Shown: positions 1-8,300, numbered from the stretch's first letter. The stretch is 13,083 nt of DNA from an uncultured Eubacteriales bacterium (GCA_902475455.1 CABRZO010000052.1:1-13083); one strand, 5' to 3'. Notes: generated from the letters alone by a model not told the origin. Made by a program: numbers and translations.

Positions 1-33
1 CAGTGAGGTCATGGAAGTGTTCAGCCCTCTCTG

Positions 34-53
34 TTATAGATTATTATCTATAA
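34..53. promoter_or_regulatory. Perfect inverted repeat upstream of the GRE-operon promoter, candidate operator
   Basis: Two perfect 8-bp arms, TTATAGAT and ATCTATAA, flank a 4-nt spacer TATT. The site ends 21 nt before the -35 box of the operon promoter, a usual place for an activator or repressor dimer. It could instead be the weak end of an upstream transcription unit, but it is pure A/T-rich without a GC stem or T-run, so a protein site is more likely. The regulator is not in this window. Bases 1-33 show nothing I can name. Confidence 0.4.
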
Positions 54-74
54 TATATCTTTCTAAATAGCGAT

Positions 75-103
75 TTGTCAATAAAAAACCGGTGTGCTAT
101 GCT
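75..103 (+). promoter_or_regulatory. Sigma-A-type promoter of the permease-GRE-activase operon
   Basis: The -35 box TTGTCA (75-80) and the -10 box TATGCT (98-103) are separated by 17 nt. A TG dinucleotide at 95-96 makes an extended -10. Transcription would start near 110 and give a short leader of about 33 nt before the ATG at 143. The next promoter-like sequence on this strand is beyond the third gene, so one transcript for all three genes is the simple reading. Confidence 0.6.
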
Positions 104-105
104 GG

Positions 106-119
106 CTTTGCCGGCAAAG
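106..119. promoter_or_regulatory. Perfect 14-bp palindrome at the predicted transcription start, candidate operator
   Basis: CTTTGCCGGCAAAG is its own reverse complement and lies 3 nt downstream of the -10 box, overlapping the expected transcription start. That is a classic position for a repressor that blocks open-complex formation or early elongation. As RNA it would make only a tight stem with almost no loop, so a DNA-binding protein site is the better reading. No matching regulator gene is present here. Confidence 0.4.
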
Positions 120-142
120 AAAGAAAAATGGAGGGAACCAAT

Positions 143-1474
143 ATGCAAATCATAGGCTTACTGTCCATCCTTCTGGCCTTTGTTGCCCTTGTCTTCTTCT
201 CCTTCAAGGGCTACTCTCTGCTGTACGTGGCGCCCATGTGCGCATTGTTTGTGGCCATCTGCAACCGGCTCCCGTTGTTGACGGCCTTCACGGAAATCTT
301 TATGGGAGCATTCTCCGGCATTGTGATGGAACTGTTCCTGATCTTTCTCAGCGCTATTCTGATGGGCCGACTGTATATGGATTCCGGTGCGGCTCTGTCG
401 ATTGCCAAATTCCTGATGAATCTGTTTGGCCGCGGTTCTACCGGAAAGCGCAAACAGACCATTGCCATTGCCATCTGTGGCTTGACTGGATTTGCCCTGG
501 CTTATGGCGGAATTGATACCTTCTGCGTGCTGTTTACCCTGTTTCCTGTGGTGCTGACGGTGTGCAAGGAGGCGGACATCCCTCGCAAGTACATGTTGGG
601 TATTCTGAACATTGGCGTAGCCACGGCGGCGGTAAGTCCCGGCGCCCCACTGGTGCCCAATTATATCCCCATGCAGATTCTGGGGACTTCTGCCTATGCC
701 GGGCTGGTGCCGGGCATTGTGGCAGCCCTGATCGTCTTCTTCGGCGGCGTGATTTATTGCTCTCGGGCGGTTCATCTGGCCAGTGACCGGGGACTGCACT
801 TTGAATATGGCTCCGTCAAGGTTGCACCAGAGCGGGCGGACCGGAAATACCCCAATATCATTCTGGCCATCCTGCCCATCATCGCCGTCATCCTGGTGTT
901 CAACCTGACGGGGGCCCTGGTGGCAGCGCTGTTTTCCGGCGATCTGGTGGCGCTGCTGGCACTGGGCTGGTTCTATGATCCCCAGGAGGGCCAGAGCAAA
1001 GTGCGGGCTATTGTTGGTTCCTTGAATGAGGGCTGCAAGACAGCGGCGGAGTCCATCTGCCTGATGGCCATTCTGGTGGGCTTTGCTGCGGTGGTTCAGG
1101 CAACTCCGGTGTTCAACAACATTGTGGATGTGCTGCTGGGCCTGCCCATTCCCGCCATGCTGCTGGTGGTGCTGGCGGTGGCCGTCATTGTGGCCTTTAC
1201 CGGATCTCCCCCGGCGGGCCTTCAGATTGTGCTGCCGCTGCTGAGTGCTGCACTGGTGGGCGTCGCTCCGGAGGCCATCCACCGGGTGGCCACCATTTCC
1301 ACCCAGACCTTTGACACGCTGCCCTTCCAGGGGGCCGTCATCGTCACCCTGGGCCTGTGCGGCCTGACCCACAAAGAGGGCTATTTCCCGGTGCTGATGA
1401 CCACCGTGGTCTGGACTGGCGTGGCGGCAGTGGTGGCGGCGCTGATGCTGACCATCTGTCCCGGATTGGCCTGA
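143..1474 (+). CDS. GntP-family organic-acid permease
   Basis: A 443-residue, highly hydrophobic membrane protein with about 12 predicted transmembrane stretches. The sequence around residues 110-195 is typical of the gluconate/3-hydroxybutyrate permease (GntP) family: a glycine-rich loop (AYGGIDTF), then EADIPRKYMLG, a proline-rich segment (SPGAPLVPNYIP) and LGTSAYAGLVPGI. A later segment with FTGSPPAGLQ is likely the symmetry-related half. The length matches the family. The family moves small carboxylates or hydroxy acids, usually with protons, across the cytoplasmic membrane. The start at 143 is chosen over the in-frame alternative start codon at 92 because GGAGGG (130-135) lies 7 nt upstream and the start at 92 overlaps the -10 box. 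It is the first gene of the operon, 25 nt ahead of the GRE gene, so it probably imports the GRE substrate. The substrate is not readable from sequence; family call about 0.85, role as substrate importer inferred. Confidence 0.85.
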   Translation: MQIIGLLSILLAFVALVFFSFKGYSLLYVAPMCALFVAICNRLPLLTAFTEIFMGAFSGIVMELFLIFLSAILMGRLYMDSGAALSIAKFLMNLFGRGSTGKRKQTIAIAICGLTGFALAYGGIDTFCVLFTLFPVVLTVCKEADIPRKYMLGILNIGVATAAVSPGAPLVPNYIPMQILGTSAYAGLVPGIVAALIVFFGGVIYCSRAVHLASDRGLHFEYGSVKVAPERADRKYPNIILAILPIIAVILVFNLTGALVAALFSGDLVALLALGWFYDPQEGQSKVRAIVGSLNEGCKTAAESICLMAILVGFAAVVQATPVFNNIVDVLLGLPIPAMLLVVLAVAVIVAFTGSPPAGLQIVLPLLSAALVGVAPEAIHRVATISTQTFDTLPFQGAVIVTLGLCGLTHKEGYFPVLMTTVVWTGVAAVVAALMLTICPGLA

Positions 1475-1499
1475 AGAACATAGACAGGAGGAAACTGGT

Positions 1500-3860
1500 T
1501 TGAAACGATCAGATCGAGTGGAACGGCTGCGCCAACGGGCCATCACCACCCCGGCGGTGTGCCTGGAACGGGCAAAATATTATACGGAATCCTATCGCAA
1601 CACGGAGGCCCTGCCCACCGTGCTGCGGCGGGCTATGGCGGTCAGCCATGTGCTGGACCGGATGCACATTCGGATCGGTGAGGACGAGCTGATCGTGGGT
1701 TGCCATACCGGCAAGGTCCGGGGGGGTATGTGGCTGCCGGAGGTCAACGGCGGCTGGTTACTGGACGAGCTGGATACAGTTCAGGACCGGGTATGGGAGA
1801 AATACCAGCCCCTGAGTCAGGAGGAAAAGGAACTGGCCCGGGAACTGTTTTCCTACTGGCAGGGACGCACCCTGTCGGATCAGTGGAAAGCTCTGGTGCC
1901 CCAGGAGTTTCTTGCGGTAGAGAACATCGTCCAATCCGGTGGGTATGTGGAAAATTGTCATTATCCCGGCCACTTCTGTCTGGACTACCGCCGGGTGGTG
2001 GAACTGGGCCTGGAGGCCTCCATCCGGGACCTGGACCGGCGCATTGAGGCACTGGATTCCGCCAGCGCCGATGATCTGCCCAAGCTCCACTTTTACCAGG
2101 CGGCCCGGCTGGTCCAGCAGGCGGTAATCCGTTTTGCCGACCGGTATGCGGACCTGGCAGAGCAGCAGGCAGAGACGGCCAGCCCGGAACGCAAGGCAGA
2201 GCTGCTGGAGATCGCCGGGATTTGCCGGCGGGTGCCGGCCAAGCCCGCCCAAAGCTTTTGGGAGGGCATCCAGGGCTGCTGGCTCATGAGTATTGCAGCC
2301 ATGATTGAGTGCTGCGGCGCCGGTGTCTCTCTGGGTCGCTGTGACCAGTACCTGTACCCCCTCTACCGGCATGATTTGGATCGGGGCATCCTGAGCCGGG
2401 ATGAGGCCAAGGATTTGATGAGCATGCTGCTCATCAAGATGAACGACGTGACCATGCTCCAGGCCGGATTCCTCCAGGTGGGCTTTTCCGGATACCCGGT
2501 GATGCAGGGGCTCACCATTGGCGGCGTGGACCCCAATGGAAAAGACGCCGTCAATGAGCTGTCCTATCTCATTCTGGATGCGGAGGAAGAGGTGGGGCTT
2601 ACATCAGAAGAACTGGTCATTCGGGTCAGCGGCCAGAACCCCCAGACCTATCTGGAGCGGGCCTGCGAGGTGGCCCGGAACCTGAGCGGCAAGCTGAAAT
2701 TTGTCAGCGACGATTCTACCATTGCCGCCCTGGTTCAATTCGGTCTGCCGGAGCGGGCGGCCCGGGACTACATCTCCTGTGGCTGTCACTGCCCTATGGT
2801 ACCGGCGGTCAACCAAATCAGCGCGGGCGTCATTTTCAACTACCCGCTGATGCTGGAGCTGGCCCTGAACAATGGGGTACACAGACAGACCGGACTTCAG
2901 CTGGGGCCCAAAACCGGAGACGCCGCCCAATTTACCTGTCTGAAACAGCTTGAGGATGCTTTTGAGCAGCAGTTTGAAGCCTTATACCGGCCGACTATGG
3001 CCTTCAAAAACGCGGATATGTACCTCTATGACACCCAGATGCCCTGCCCCTTGATCTCTTCCTTCTACGGCAGCTGCCTGGAGCGGGGCGATGACTTCTT
3101 CCACCACGGTATTGACCCTTATGCGGGACATGTTACCGGCATCTGCGGCCTACCCAACATTGCCGACTCCCTGGCAGCCATCCAACAGGTGGTGTTTCAG
3201 GACCGGCAGGCCACCATGGGCCAGTTGCTCCAGGCGCTGGAGGCCAATTTTGAGGGCTACGATCAGCTGCTTCGTCAGCTGAAGGCTGCCCCCAAATTCG
3301 GCAATGATCTGGACCAGGTGGATCTGATCGCCCGGCGGGTGCTGCGGCGCAGCAGCGAATATGTGTGCCAGCAGCACACTTGGAATGGCCGGCGGTGCGC
3401 CATCGGCTGCATCGGTATGACGGTGAACATCCCCTATGGAGAGATTCTGGGGGCAATGCCGGATGGACGTCTGGCCGGAGAACCCCTGTCCGAGGGGGGC
3501 ATCTCTCCCTACCCCGGCCGGAATGTCAGCGGTATCACGGCGGTGCTGAATTCTGTGGCTAAAATCGACCACGACTGGCTGGAGAACGGCAGCATCCTGA
3601 ACGTGCGCATTGCGGCGGGAGCCTGTTCCACCCCGGACAAAATCGCCAAGTTGGCCATGCTGGTGAAGGTGTTCTGTCAGAAAAAGGGTAGTCTGATTCA
3701 ATTCAACTTTACCGGTACCGAGACCCTGCTGGATGCCCAGAAGCACCCGGAACGGTATAAGGATTTGCTGGTGCGGGTGGCTACTTATAGCTCCTACTTT
3801 GTGGAGCTGAGCACCGCCCTTCAGGACAACATCATCAGCCGGACTGCCATGGATCTTTGA
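1500..3860 (+). CDS. Glycyl radical enzyme homologue (PFL-like) with Thr at the glycyl-radical position
   Basis: A 786-residue cytosolic protein aligned end to end with the PFL-like GRE superfamily (glycerol dehydratase, choline lyase and relatives). The PFL-type barrel covers roughly residues 10-640 (FWEGIQGCW, GRCDQYLYPLY, LTIGG, NELSYLILDAEEE, ARDYIS, IADSLAAIQQVVF, APKFGND). The C-terminal radical domain follows (PYGEILGAMPDGRLAGEPLSEG, AVLNSVAKID, QFNFTGTETLLDAQKHPE, ELSTALQDNIISRT). The cysteine loop reads C427-G-C429-H-C431. C429 aligns with the catalytic thiyl Cys, while the Glu of the common GCxE motif is Cys. In the radical loop, where the family has RVxGYxA, this protein has R759-V-A-T762-Y-S-S. 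The glycine is absent although everything around it is conserved. The start is TTG, set by AGGAGG (1486-1491) 8 nt upstream. It lies between the permease and the activase. The family is certain, activity and substrate are unknown, and no frameshift or stop suggests decay. Confidence 0.92.
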   Translation: MKRSDRVERLRQRAITTPAVCLERAKYYTESYRNTEALPTVLRRAMAVSHVLDRMHIRIGEDELIVGCHTGKVRGGMWLPEVNGGWLLDELDTVQDRVWEKYQPLSQEEKELARELFSYWQGRTLSDQWKALVPQEFLAVENIVQSGGYVENCHYPGHFCLDYRRVVELGLEASIRDLDRRIEALDSASADDLPKLHFYQAARLVQQAVIRFADRYADLAEQQAETASPERKAELLEIAGICRRVPAKPAQSFWEGIQGCWLMSIAAMIECCGAGVSLGRCDQYLYPLYRHDLDRGILSRDEAKDLMSMLLIKMNDVTMLQAGFLQVGFSGYPVMQGLTIGGVDPNGKDAVNELSYLILDAEEEVGLTSEELVIRVSGQNPQTYLERACEVARNLSGKLKFVSDDSTIAALVQFGLPERAARDYISCGCHCPMVPAVNQISAGVIFNYPLMLELALNNGVHRQTGLQLGPKTGDAAQFTCLKQLEDAFEQQFEALYRPTMAFKNADMYLYDTQMPCPLISSFYGSCLERGDDFFHHGIDPYAGHVTGICGLPNIADSLAAIQQVVFQDRQATMGQLLQALEANFEGYDQLLRQLKAAPKFGNDLDQVDLIARRVLRRSSEYVCQQHTWNGRRCAIGCIGMTVNIPYGEILGAMPDGRLAGEPLSEGGISPYPGRNVSGITAVLNSVAKIDHDWLENGSILNVRIAAGACSTPDKIAKLAMLVKVFCQKKGSLIQFNFTGTETLLDAQKHPERYKDLLVRVATYSSYFVELSTALQDNIISRTAMDL

Positions 3861-3874
3861 TGGAGGAGAGTGCT

Positions 3875-4789
3875 ATGAGCCGACAGGAATTGATCTTCAA
3901 TCAGGTGCGGGGCTCCTTTGTAGACGGTTGGGGTGTCCGAACTACCATCTTTCTCAAGGGCTGTCCTTTGCACTGCAAATGGTGCTGCAACCCGGAGGGC
4001 CAGCGCTTTGATGAGCCGGAGCTGCGGCTGTTTCACGACAAGTGCACCCGCTGTGGCGCCTGTGTAGCAGTCTGCCCCCGGCAGGCCATGTCGCTGACGG
4101 ACCAGGGCATCATCTGTGATCGGCAAAAATGCGATGGCTGTGGAGCCTGTCTGGCGTCCTGCTCTGCAGGGGCTCTGGATCTGTTCGGCCGGCCCATGAC
4201 TGCCCGTCAGGCCTTTGAAATGGTGCGACTGGACCGGGACTACTACCTGGCCTCCGGAGGCGGCCTCACCATTGGCGGCGGCGAGGCATCCCAATTCCCG
4301 GAGTTCTGCCTGGAGCTGATGGACCTGTGTCACCAGGATGGAATCTCCGTAGCGGTGGATACCTGCGGCTATGCGCCCCGGCTGGAAAATTTGGCGGTGT
4401 TGGAAAAGGCGGATTTGCTGCTCTATGACATCAAAGGTGTGGATCCGGAGCGTCACCGGCAGAATACCGGTGTGGACAACGCCCTGATCTGGGACAATCT
4501 GCGGCATTTGGACGAGATGGGCAAGGAGATTATCATCCGAATTCCAGTAATCCCAGGCTACAACGACAGCCGGGAAGAGCTGGAGGAGACGGCGCGACGG
4601 CTGGCCCAATTGACGCAGATCAAGCGGGTAGACCTTATCTGCTATCACCAATTTGGTATGGTGAAGTACCAACAGTTGGATCGGACATACCCCATCCCCG
4701 ATTCAGTGCAGCCCATCCCGGAGGCCAGACAGCGGGAGTTGTTGGCGCTGTTCCAATCCTATAACCTGCCCACCCAATTGGGGGGCTGA
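3875..4789 (+). CDS. Glycyl-radical enzyme activating enzyme (radical SAM)
   Basis: A 304-residue radical-SAM protein of the GRE-activase family, which cleaves S-adenosylmethionine and abstracts a hydrogen from the partner GRE. The SAM-cluster motif is C30-x3-C34-x2-C37 within FLKGCPLHCKWCCNPE. An inserted two-cluster ferredoxin domain follows, with C57/C60/C63/C67 and C86/C89/C92/C96, as in activases of the choline-lyase and glycerol-dehydratase type and unlike the short PflA. A GGGEASQ motif (about 134-140) stands where most members have SGGEP. YDIKGVDPERH, IIRIPVIPGYND and the C-terminal YHQFGMVKYQQL block are standard. The start ATG at 3875 is preceded by GGAGGAG (3862-3868); earlier in-frame starts at 3857 and 3860 overlap the GRE stop and the ribosome site. 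It begins 14 nt after the GRE stop, so translation is probably coupled. All cluster ligands are intact, which matters because the usual target glycine is missing in the partner. Confidence 0.93.
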   Translation: MSRQELIFNQVRGSFVDGWGVRTTIFLKGCPLHCKWCCNPEGQRFDEPELRLFHDKCTRCGACVAVCPRQAMSLTDQGIICDRQKCDGCGACLASCSAGALDLFGRPMTARQAFEMVRLDRDYYLASGGGLTIGGGEASQFPEFCLELMDLCHQDGISVAVDTCGYAPRLENLAVLEKADLLLYDIKGVDPERHRQNTGVDNALIWDNLRHLDEMGKEIIIRIPVIPGYNDSREELEETARRLAQLTQIKRVDLICYHQFGMVKYQQLDRTYPIPDSVQPIPEARQRELLALFQSYNLPTQLGG

Positions 4790-4851
4790 GTTTTCTGAAT
4801 AACAACACCCCCGGCAGCCGCGCAAGTGAACAGGTTCAGTCAAAAGGAACA

Positions 4852-4910
4852 ATGACAAAAGGCCCCCTGATGTAGGAAAATGGAAGTGCTACATCAGGGG
4901 GGATTGTCAT
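4852..4910. terminator. Long imperfect hairpin after the GRE operon, probable bidirectional terminator
   Basis: A perfect 13-bp stem (CCCCCTGATGTAG at 4863-4875 with CTACATCAGGGGG at 4889-4901) has a 13-nt loop. It is extended by an outer 7-bp stem, ATGACAA (4852-4858) with TTGTCAT (4904-4910), across a small internal loop. It begins 62 nt after the activase stop. There is no long T-run on the plus strand, so termination by hairpin alone may be inefficient. A short mobile inverted-repeat element is an alternative but no target duplication is visible. The rest of the gap up to 5008 is AT-rich and shows nothing I can name. Confidence 0.5.
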
Positions 4911-5008
4911 GGAGAAGCGGAATTCTCACCTAATTTCCAAAACCATATCGCTTATTTTGGCTATTATGACAAAAATAGTCGTAAATTCGGTGAACAATTT
5001 GTGTGTGC

Positions 5009-5037
5009 TTCACAGGGGTATTGTTTTTCTGTATAAT
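5009..5037 (+). promoter_or_regulatory. Near-consensus promoter of the surface-protein gene
   Basis: The -35 box is TTCACA (5009-5014), one base from consensus, and the -10 box is a perfect TATAAT (5032-5037), with 17 nt between them. The expected transcription start is about 5044, some 295 nt before the ATG at 5340. The long leader is unusual for a housekeeping promoter and is annotated separately. Confidence 0.7.
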
Positions 5038-5043
5038 ATAATT

Positions 5044-5325
5044 CAGATAGAAAACACATACCAGGGCCGGGAAAATGGAGCCGATGGATACGGTGCGGGC
5101 TGCCCGAGATCCCTGGGCACCGGAAAGGAGGACAGGCTACCTAAATTCAACTTGCCCGGGATCGGTTAGAAGGCCGTTTCCGATACCCTGGTTCAAGTAC
5201 CATCACCCGCCGAATTTCCGGTATCCTATCTCTTCTCTTCCGGTGTGGCGGCAAGCAGAACCGTGTTTTTCTGGAAAGCGATTTCGCAACGACAGAACAA
5301 GCAGATGAGCTGCGCAATTAAAAAT
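5044..5325 (+). promoter_or_regulatory. Structured 5' leader of the surface-protein gene, unassigned
   Basis: Several complementary segments can be seen. CCAGGG (5061-5066) pairs with CCCTGG (5111-5116). CGGTGC (5091-5096) pairs with GCACCG (5117-5122). These two stems cross and abut at 5116/5117, which is H-type pseudoknot geometry. A second element pairs GGGATCGG (5158-5165) with CCGAT-A-CCC (5180-5188), one A bulged, and is closed by CTTG (5151-5154) with CAAG (5194-5197). A third pairs CCGCC (5207-5211) with GGCGG (5247-5251) around an inner CCGG/CCGG pair (5218-5221, 5240-5243). I do not recognise a known riboswitch class. Short ORFs through it lack protein character. A cis-acting leader is inferred, not shown. 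Confidence 0.35.
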
Positions 5326-5339
5326 AAGGAGGGAATGAA

Positions 5340-8300
5340 ATGAAAAAGACAGCAAGACGGCTGACAGGAATTCTGTTGAGTTGCCTGTTATTGCTGAACC
5401 TGCTGCCGGCTGGCGCGCTGGCGGCGGCCCCGGCTCTGACGGAGTTGACGCCTACCCGGCAGAGCGACACCGCTGGCCAGATCACCTTTACCAGCGATGT
5501 GGCGGGAAGCTATTGCTACGAGGTGCTGGAGGCTGGAGGGACGGCCTCGGGCCAATGGACCGGCAGCGGCGAAGTCCTGCAGGCGGGGGCCAATACCCTG
5601 GCGCTGGATGGGCTGACGCCCGGGGCAAAAGATATTTTGATCCGGGCCGACCTCAACGGCGAGACGGCGGATTACACGGTTACTCTGCCTGCTTACACGC
5701 CGGACACTGGAACTGATGGGGAAGGGGATCAAGCGAAGCGTGTGGCAGTTGTGCCCCTGAAAGAGGCCTTGTCGGCCCTGGGCACCACTACCCAGCTGCC
5801 CTATTCCGGGCAATATGAGCTGGGCAGCGAAGCCGTGCTGTACGAAGCAGAGAACGGTTCCCAATCCTACGGTACCCTGTTCCGGGTGGACGCTCAGGCC
5901 GGTACCCTGTTCCAGCTGGAGTTCTGGAGTGAGACATATAGTGTGGATACCGTCATCCGGGTCTACAAGCAGGCTGCGGAGGGCGGCATAGAATATGTCA
6001 ATTCGTTTAATCAGGACAACCAAAGCGGGCTTGGCGAATCGGCAGTTTTTTTAGCGGATGAGGCGGGCACCTATTATTTTGGTTTTCTGGGATATGGAAC
6101 GTATGATTGTGGGCTCTGCCAGGTCAGAATGACCGCCACCGTCGCGGATCAGGTGGCGCTGGAAGATGCCTTGGCAGACCTGGACACCGCCACCCAGCTG
6201 CCCTATTCCGGGCAATATGAGCTGGGCAGCGAAGCTGTGCTGTACAAAGCAGAGGACGGCTCCCAAGCCTACGGTACCCTGTTCCGGGCGGAGGCCCAGG
6301 CCGGCACCCTGTTCCAGCTGGAGTTCTGGAGTGAGACAAGTGGGGTGGATGCCGTCATCTGGATTTACAAAGAGACCACGGACGGCATAGAATATGTCAA
6401 TTCGTTTAACCGGAACAACCAGAACGGATTGGGCGAATCGGCAGAATTCTTCGCCGATGAGGCGGGCACCTATTATTTCGGCTTCCTGGGCCATGACACC
6501 GATGATCGTGGCCTCTGCCAGGTCAGTATAACCGCCGCTGTCCCGGATCGGGTGGCGCTGGAAGATGCCCTGGCGGAGCTGGACACCACTACCCAGCTGC
6601 CCTATTCCGGGCAATATGAACTGGGCAGCGAAGCCGTGCTGTACACAGCGGAGGATGGCTCCCAATCCTACGGTACCCTGTTCCAGGTGGAGGCCCAGAC
6701 CGGCACACTGTTCCATCTGGAGTTCTGGGGTGAGACCTATGGTTTGAATACCGTCATCCGGGTCTATCGGAAGACTGCGGACGGCATAGAATCTGTCACT
6801 TCTTTCAACAGGGATAATCAAAACGGAGCCGGCGAATCCGTGGATTTCACCGCCGATGAGGCGGGCACCTATTATTTCGGCTTCCTGGGCCATGACATTG
6901 GTGATCGTGGCCTCTGCCAGGTCAGTATAACCGCCGCTGTCCTGGAGCGGGTGGCACTGAAAGATGCCCTGGCGGAGCTGGACACTGCCACCGTTCTGCC
7001 CTATTCGGGGGAGTACGAGCTGGGCAGCGAGGCCGTCCTGTACGAAGATGAGGATGGGGACCAAGCCTACGGCACCCTGTTCCGGGCGGAGGCCCAGGAG
7101 GCCGGCACCCTGTTCTATCTGGAGTTCTGGGGTATGACCTATGGTTTGGATACCGTCATCCGGGTCTATCGGGAGACTGCGGACGGCATAGAATCTGTCT
7201 ATTATTATGACTACGACAATCAAAACGGAGCCGGTGAATCCGTGGACTTTTTTGCCGGGGAGGCGGGCACCTATTATTTCGCTTTCCTGGGCAATGATAC
7301 GGATGAGCGTGGCCTCTGCCAGGTCAGCATAACTGCCGCCGTCCCGGAGCGGGTGGCACTGAAAGATGCCCTGGCGGAGCTGGACACCGCCACCGTTCTG
7401 CCCTATTCGGGGCAGTACGAGCTAGGCAGCGAGGCCATCCTGTACGAAGATGAGGATGGTTACCTGTGCTACGGCACCCTGTTCCGGGTGGAGACCCAGG
7501 CTGACACCCGGTTCCAGCTGGAGTTCTGGGGCGAGACATATGGCTTGGATACCGTCATCTGGGTCTACAAGCAGGCTGCGGATGGCAGTCTGGAATCGGT
7601 CGCTTATTTTGACCGGGACAATCAAAACGGAGCTGGGGAATCCGTAAGCTTTACTGCCAACGGGGATGGTACCTATTATTTCGCCTTCCTGGGCTATGAC
7701 GAAGATGAGCGCGGCCTCTGCCAGGTCAGCATAACCGCCGCCGTCTCGGAGCGGGTGGCGCTGAAAGAGGCCCTGGCGGCCCTGGACACCACTACCCAGC
7801 TGCCCTATTCCGGGCAATACGAGCTGGGCAGCGAGGCCGTCCTGTACGAAGATGAGGATGGGAACCAAGCCTACGGCACCCTGTTCCGGGTGGAGGCCCA
7901 GGCCAACACCCTGTTCCAGCTGGACTTCTGGGGAAGTGACGATGCCGACATTGATGCCGCCGGCATTGACACCCAGATCTGTGTTTACCGGCAGCAGGGG
8001 GACGACGTTGTTTTGGTGGGGACCTTTGACCGGAATGGCCGGGGATTGGGTGAGAGCATCCGGTATCAGGCAGCTGAGGCGGGTACCTATTATTTCGCTT
8101 TTCTGGGCTTGAGCGCCCAAGAATATGGATGGTGCCACTGTGGAATTACCGCGTATGAGCAGTCCCCGGACAGCAAGCTGCAGACCCTTGATTTTACCGT
8201 GGATCCCGTGCCGGAGCCGGAGAGCGGAGATCTTTGGCATTGGAATGCGGCCACGTTGACCCTGACCCTGATGGACGGCTTCTCCATGCACAGTGGGACT

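Noticed and set aside
158..1549. Long minus-strand open frame (463 codons) opposite the permease gene
   Set aside because: The product is a low-complexity Gln/His/Gly-rich chain typical of the antisense of a GC-rich membrane gene. The plus strand has a clear family match and ribosome site.
3783..3785. Explaining T762 as a frame or alignment slip
   Set aside because: The frame is continuous, neighbouring conserved residues on both sides align without gaps, and the distance to the C-terminus (24 residues) is normal for the family.
5070..5125. Resemblance of GGAGCCG...ACGGTG to a group II intron domain V
   Set aside because: The closing strand of domain V (ACGGTTC-type) and its bulge spacing are absent, and there is no intron-encoded protein nearby.
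5186..5205. TGGTTCAAGTACCA, reminiscent of a tRNA T-arm
   Set aside because: No acceptor, D or anticodon arms can be folded around it and the loop size is wrong.
4909..5308. Short plus-strand open frames in the leader (86 and 77 codons)
   Set aside because: Composition is not protein-like, they overlap the promoter and predicted stems, and no fitting ribosome site precedes them.
5751..8156. CRISPR-like regular repeats
   Set aside because: The units are in-frame coding repeats of about 400 bp without short identical repeats and unique spacers.
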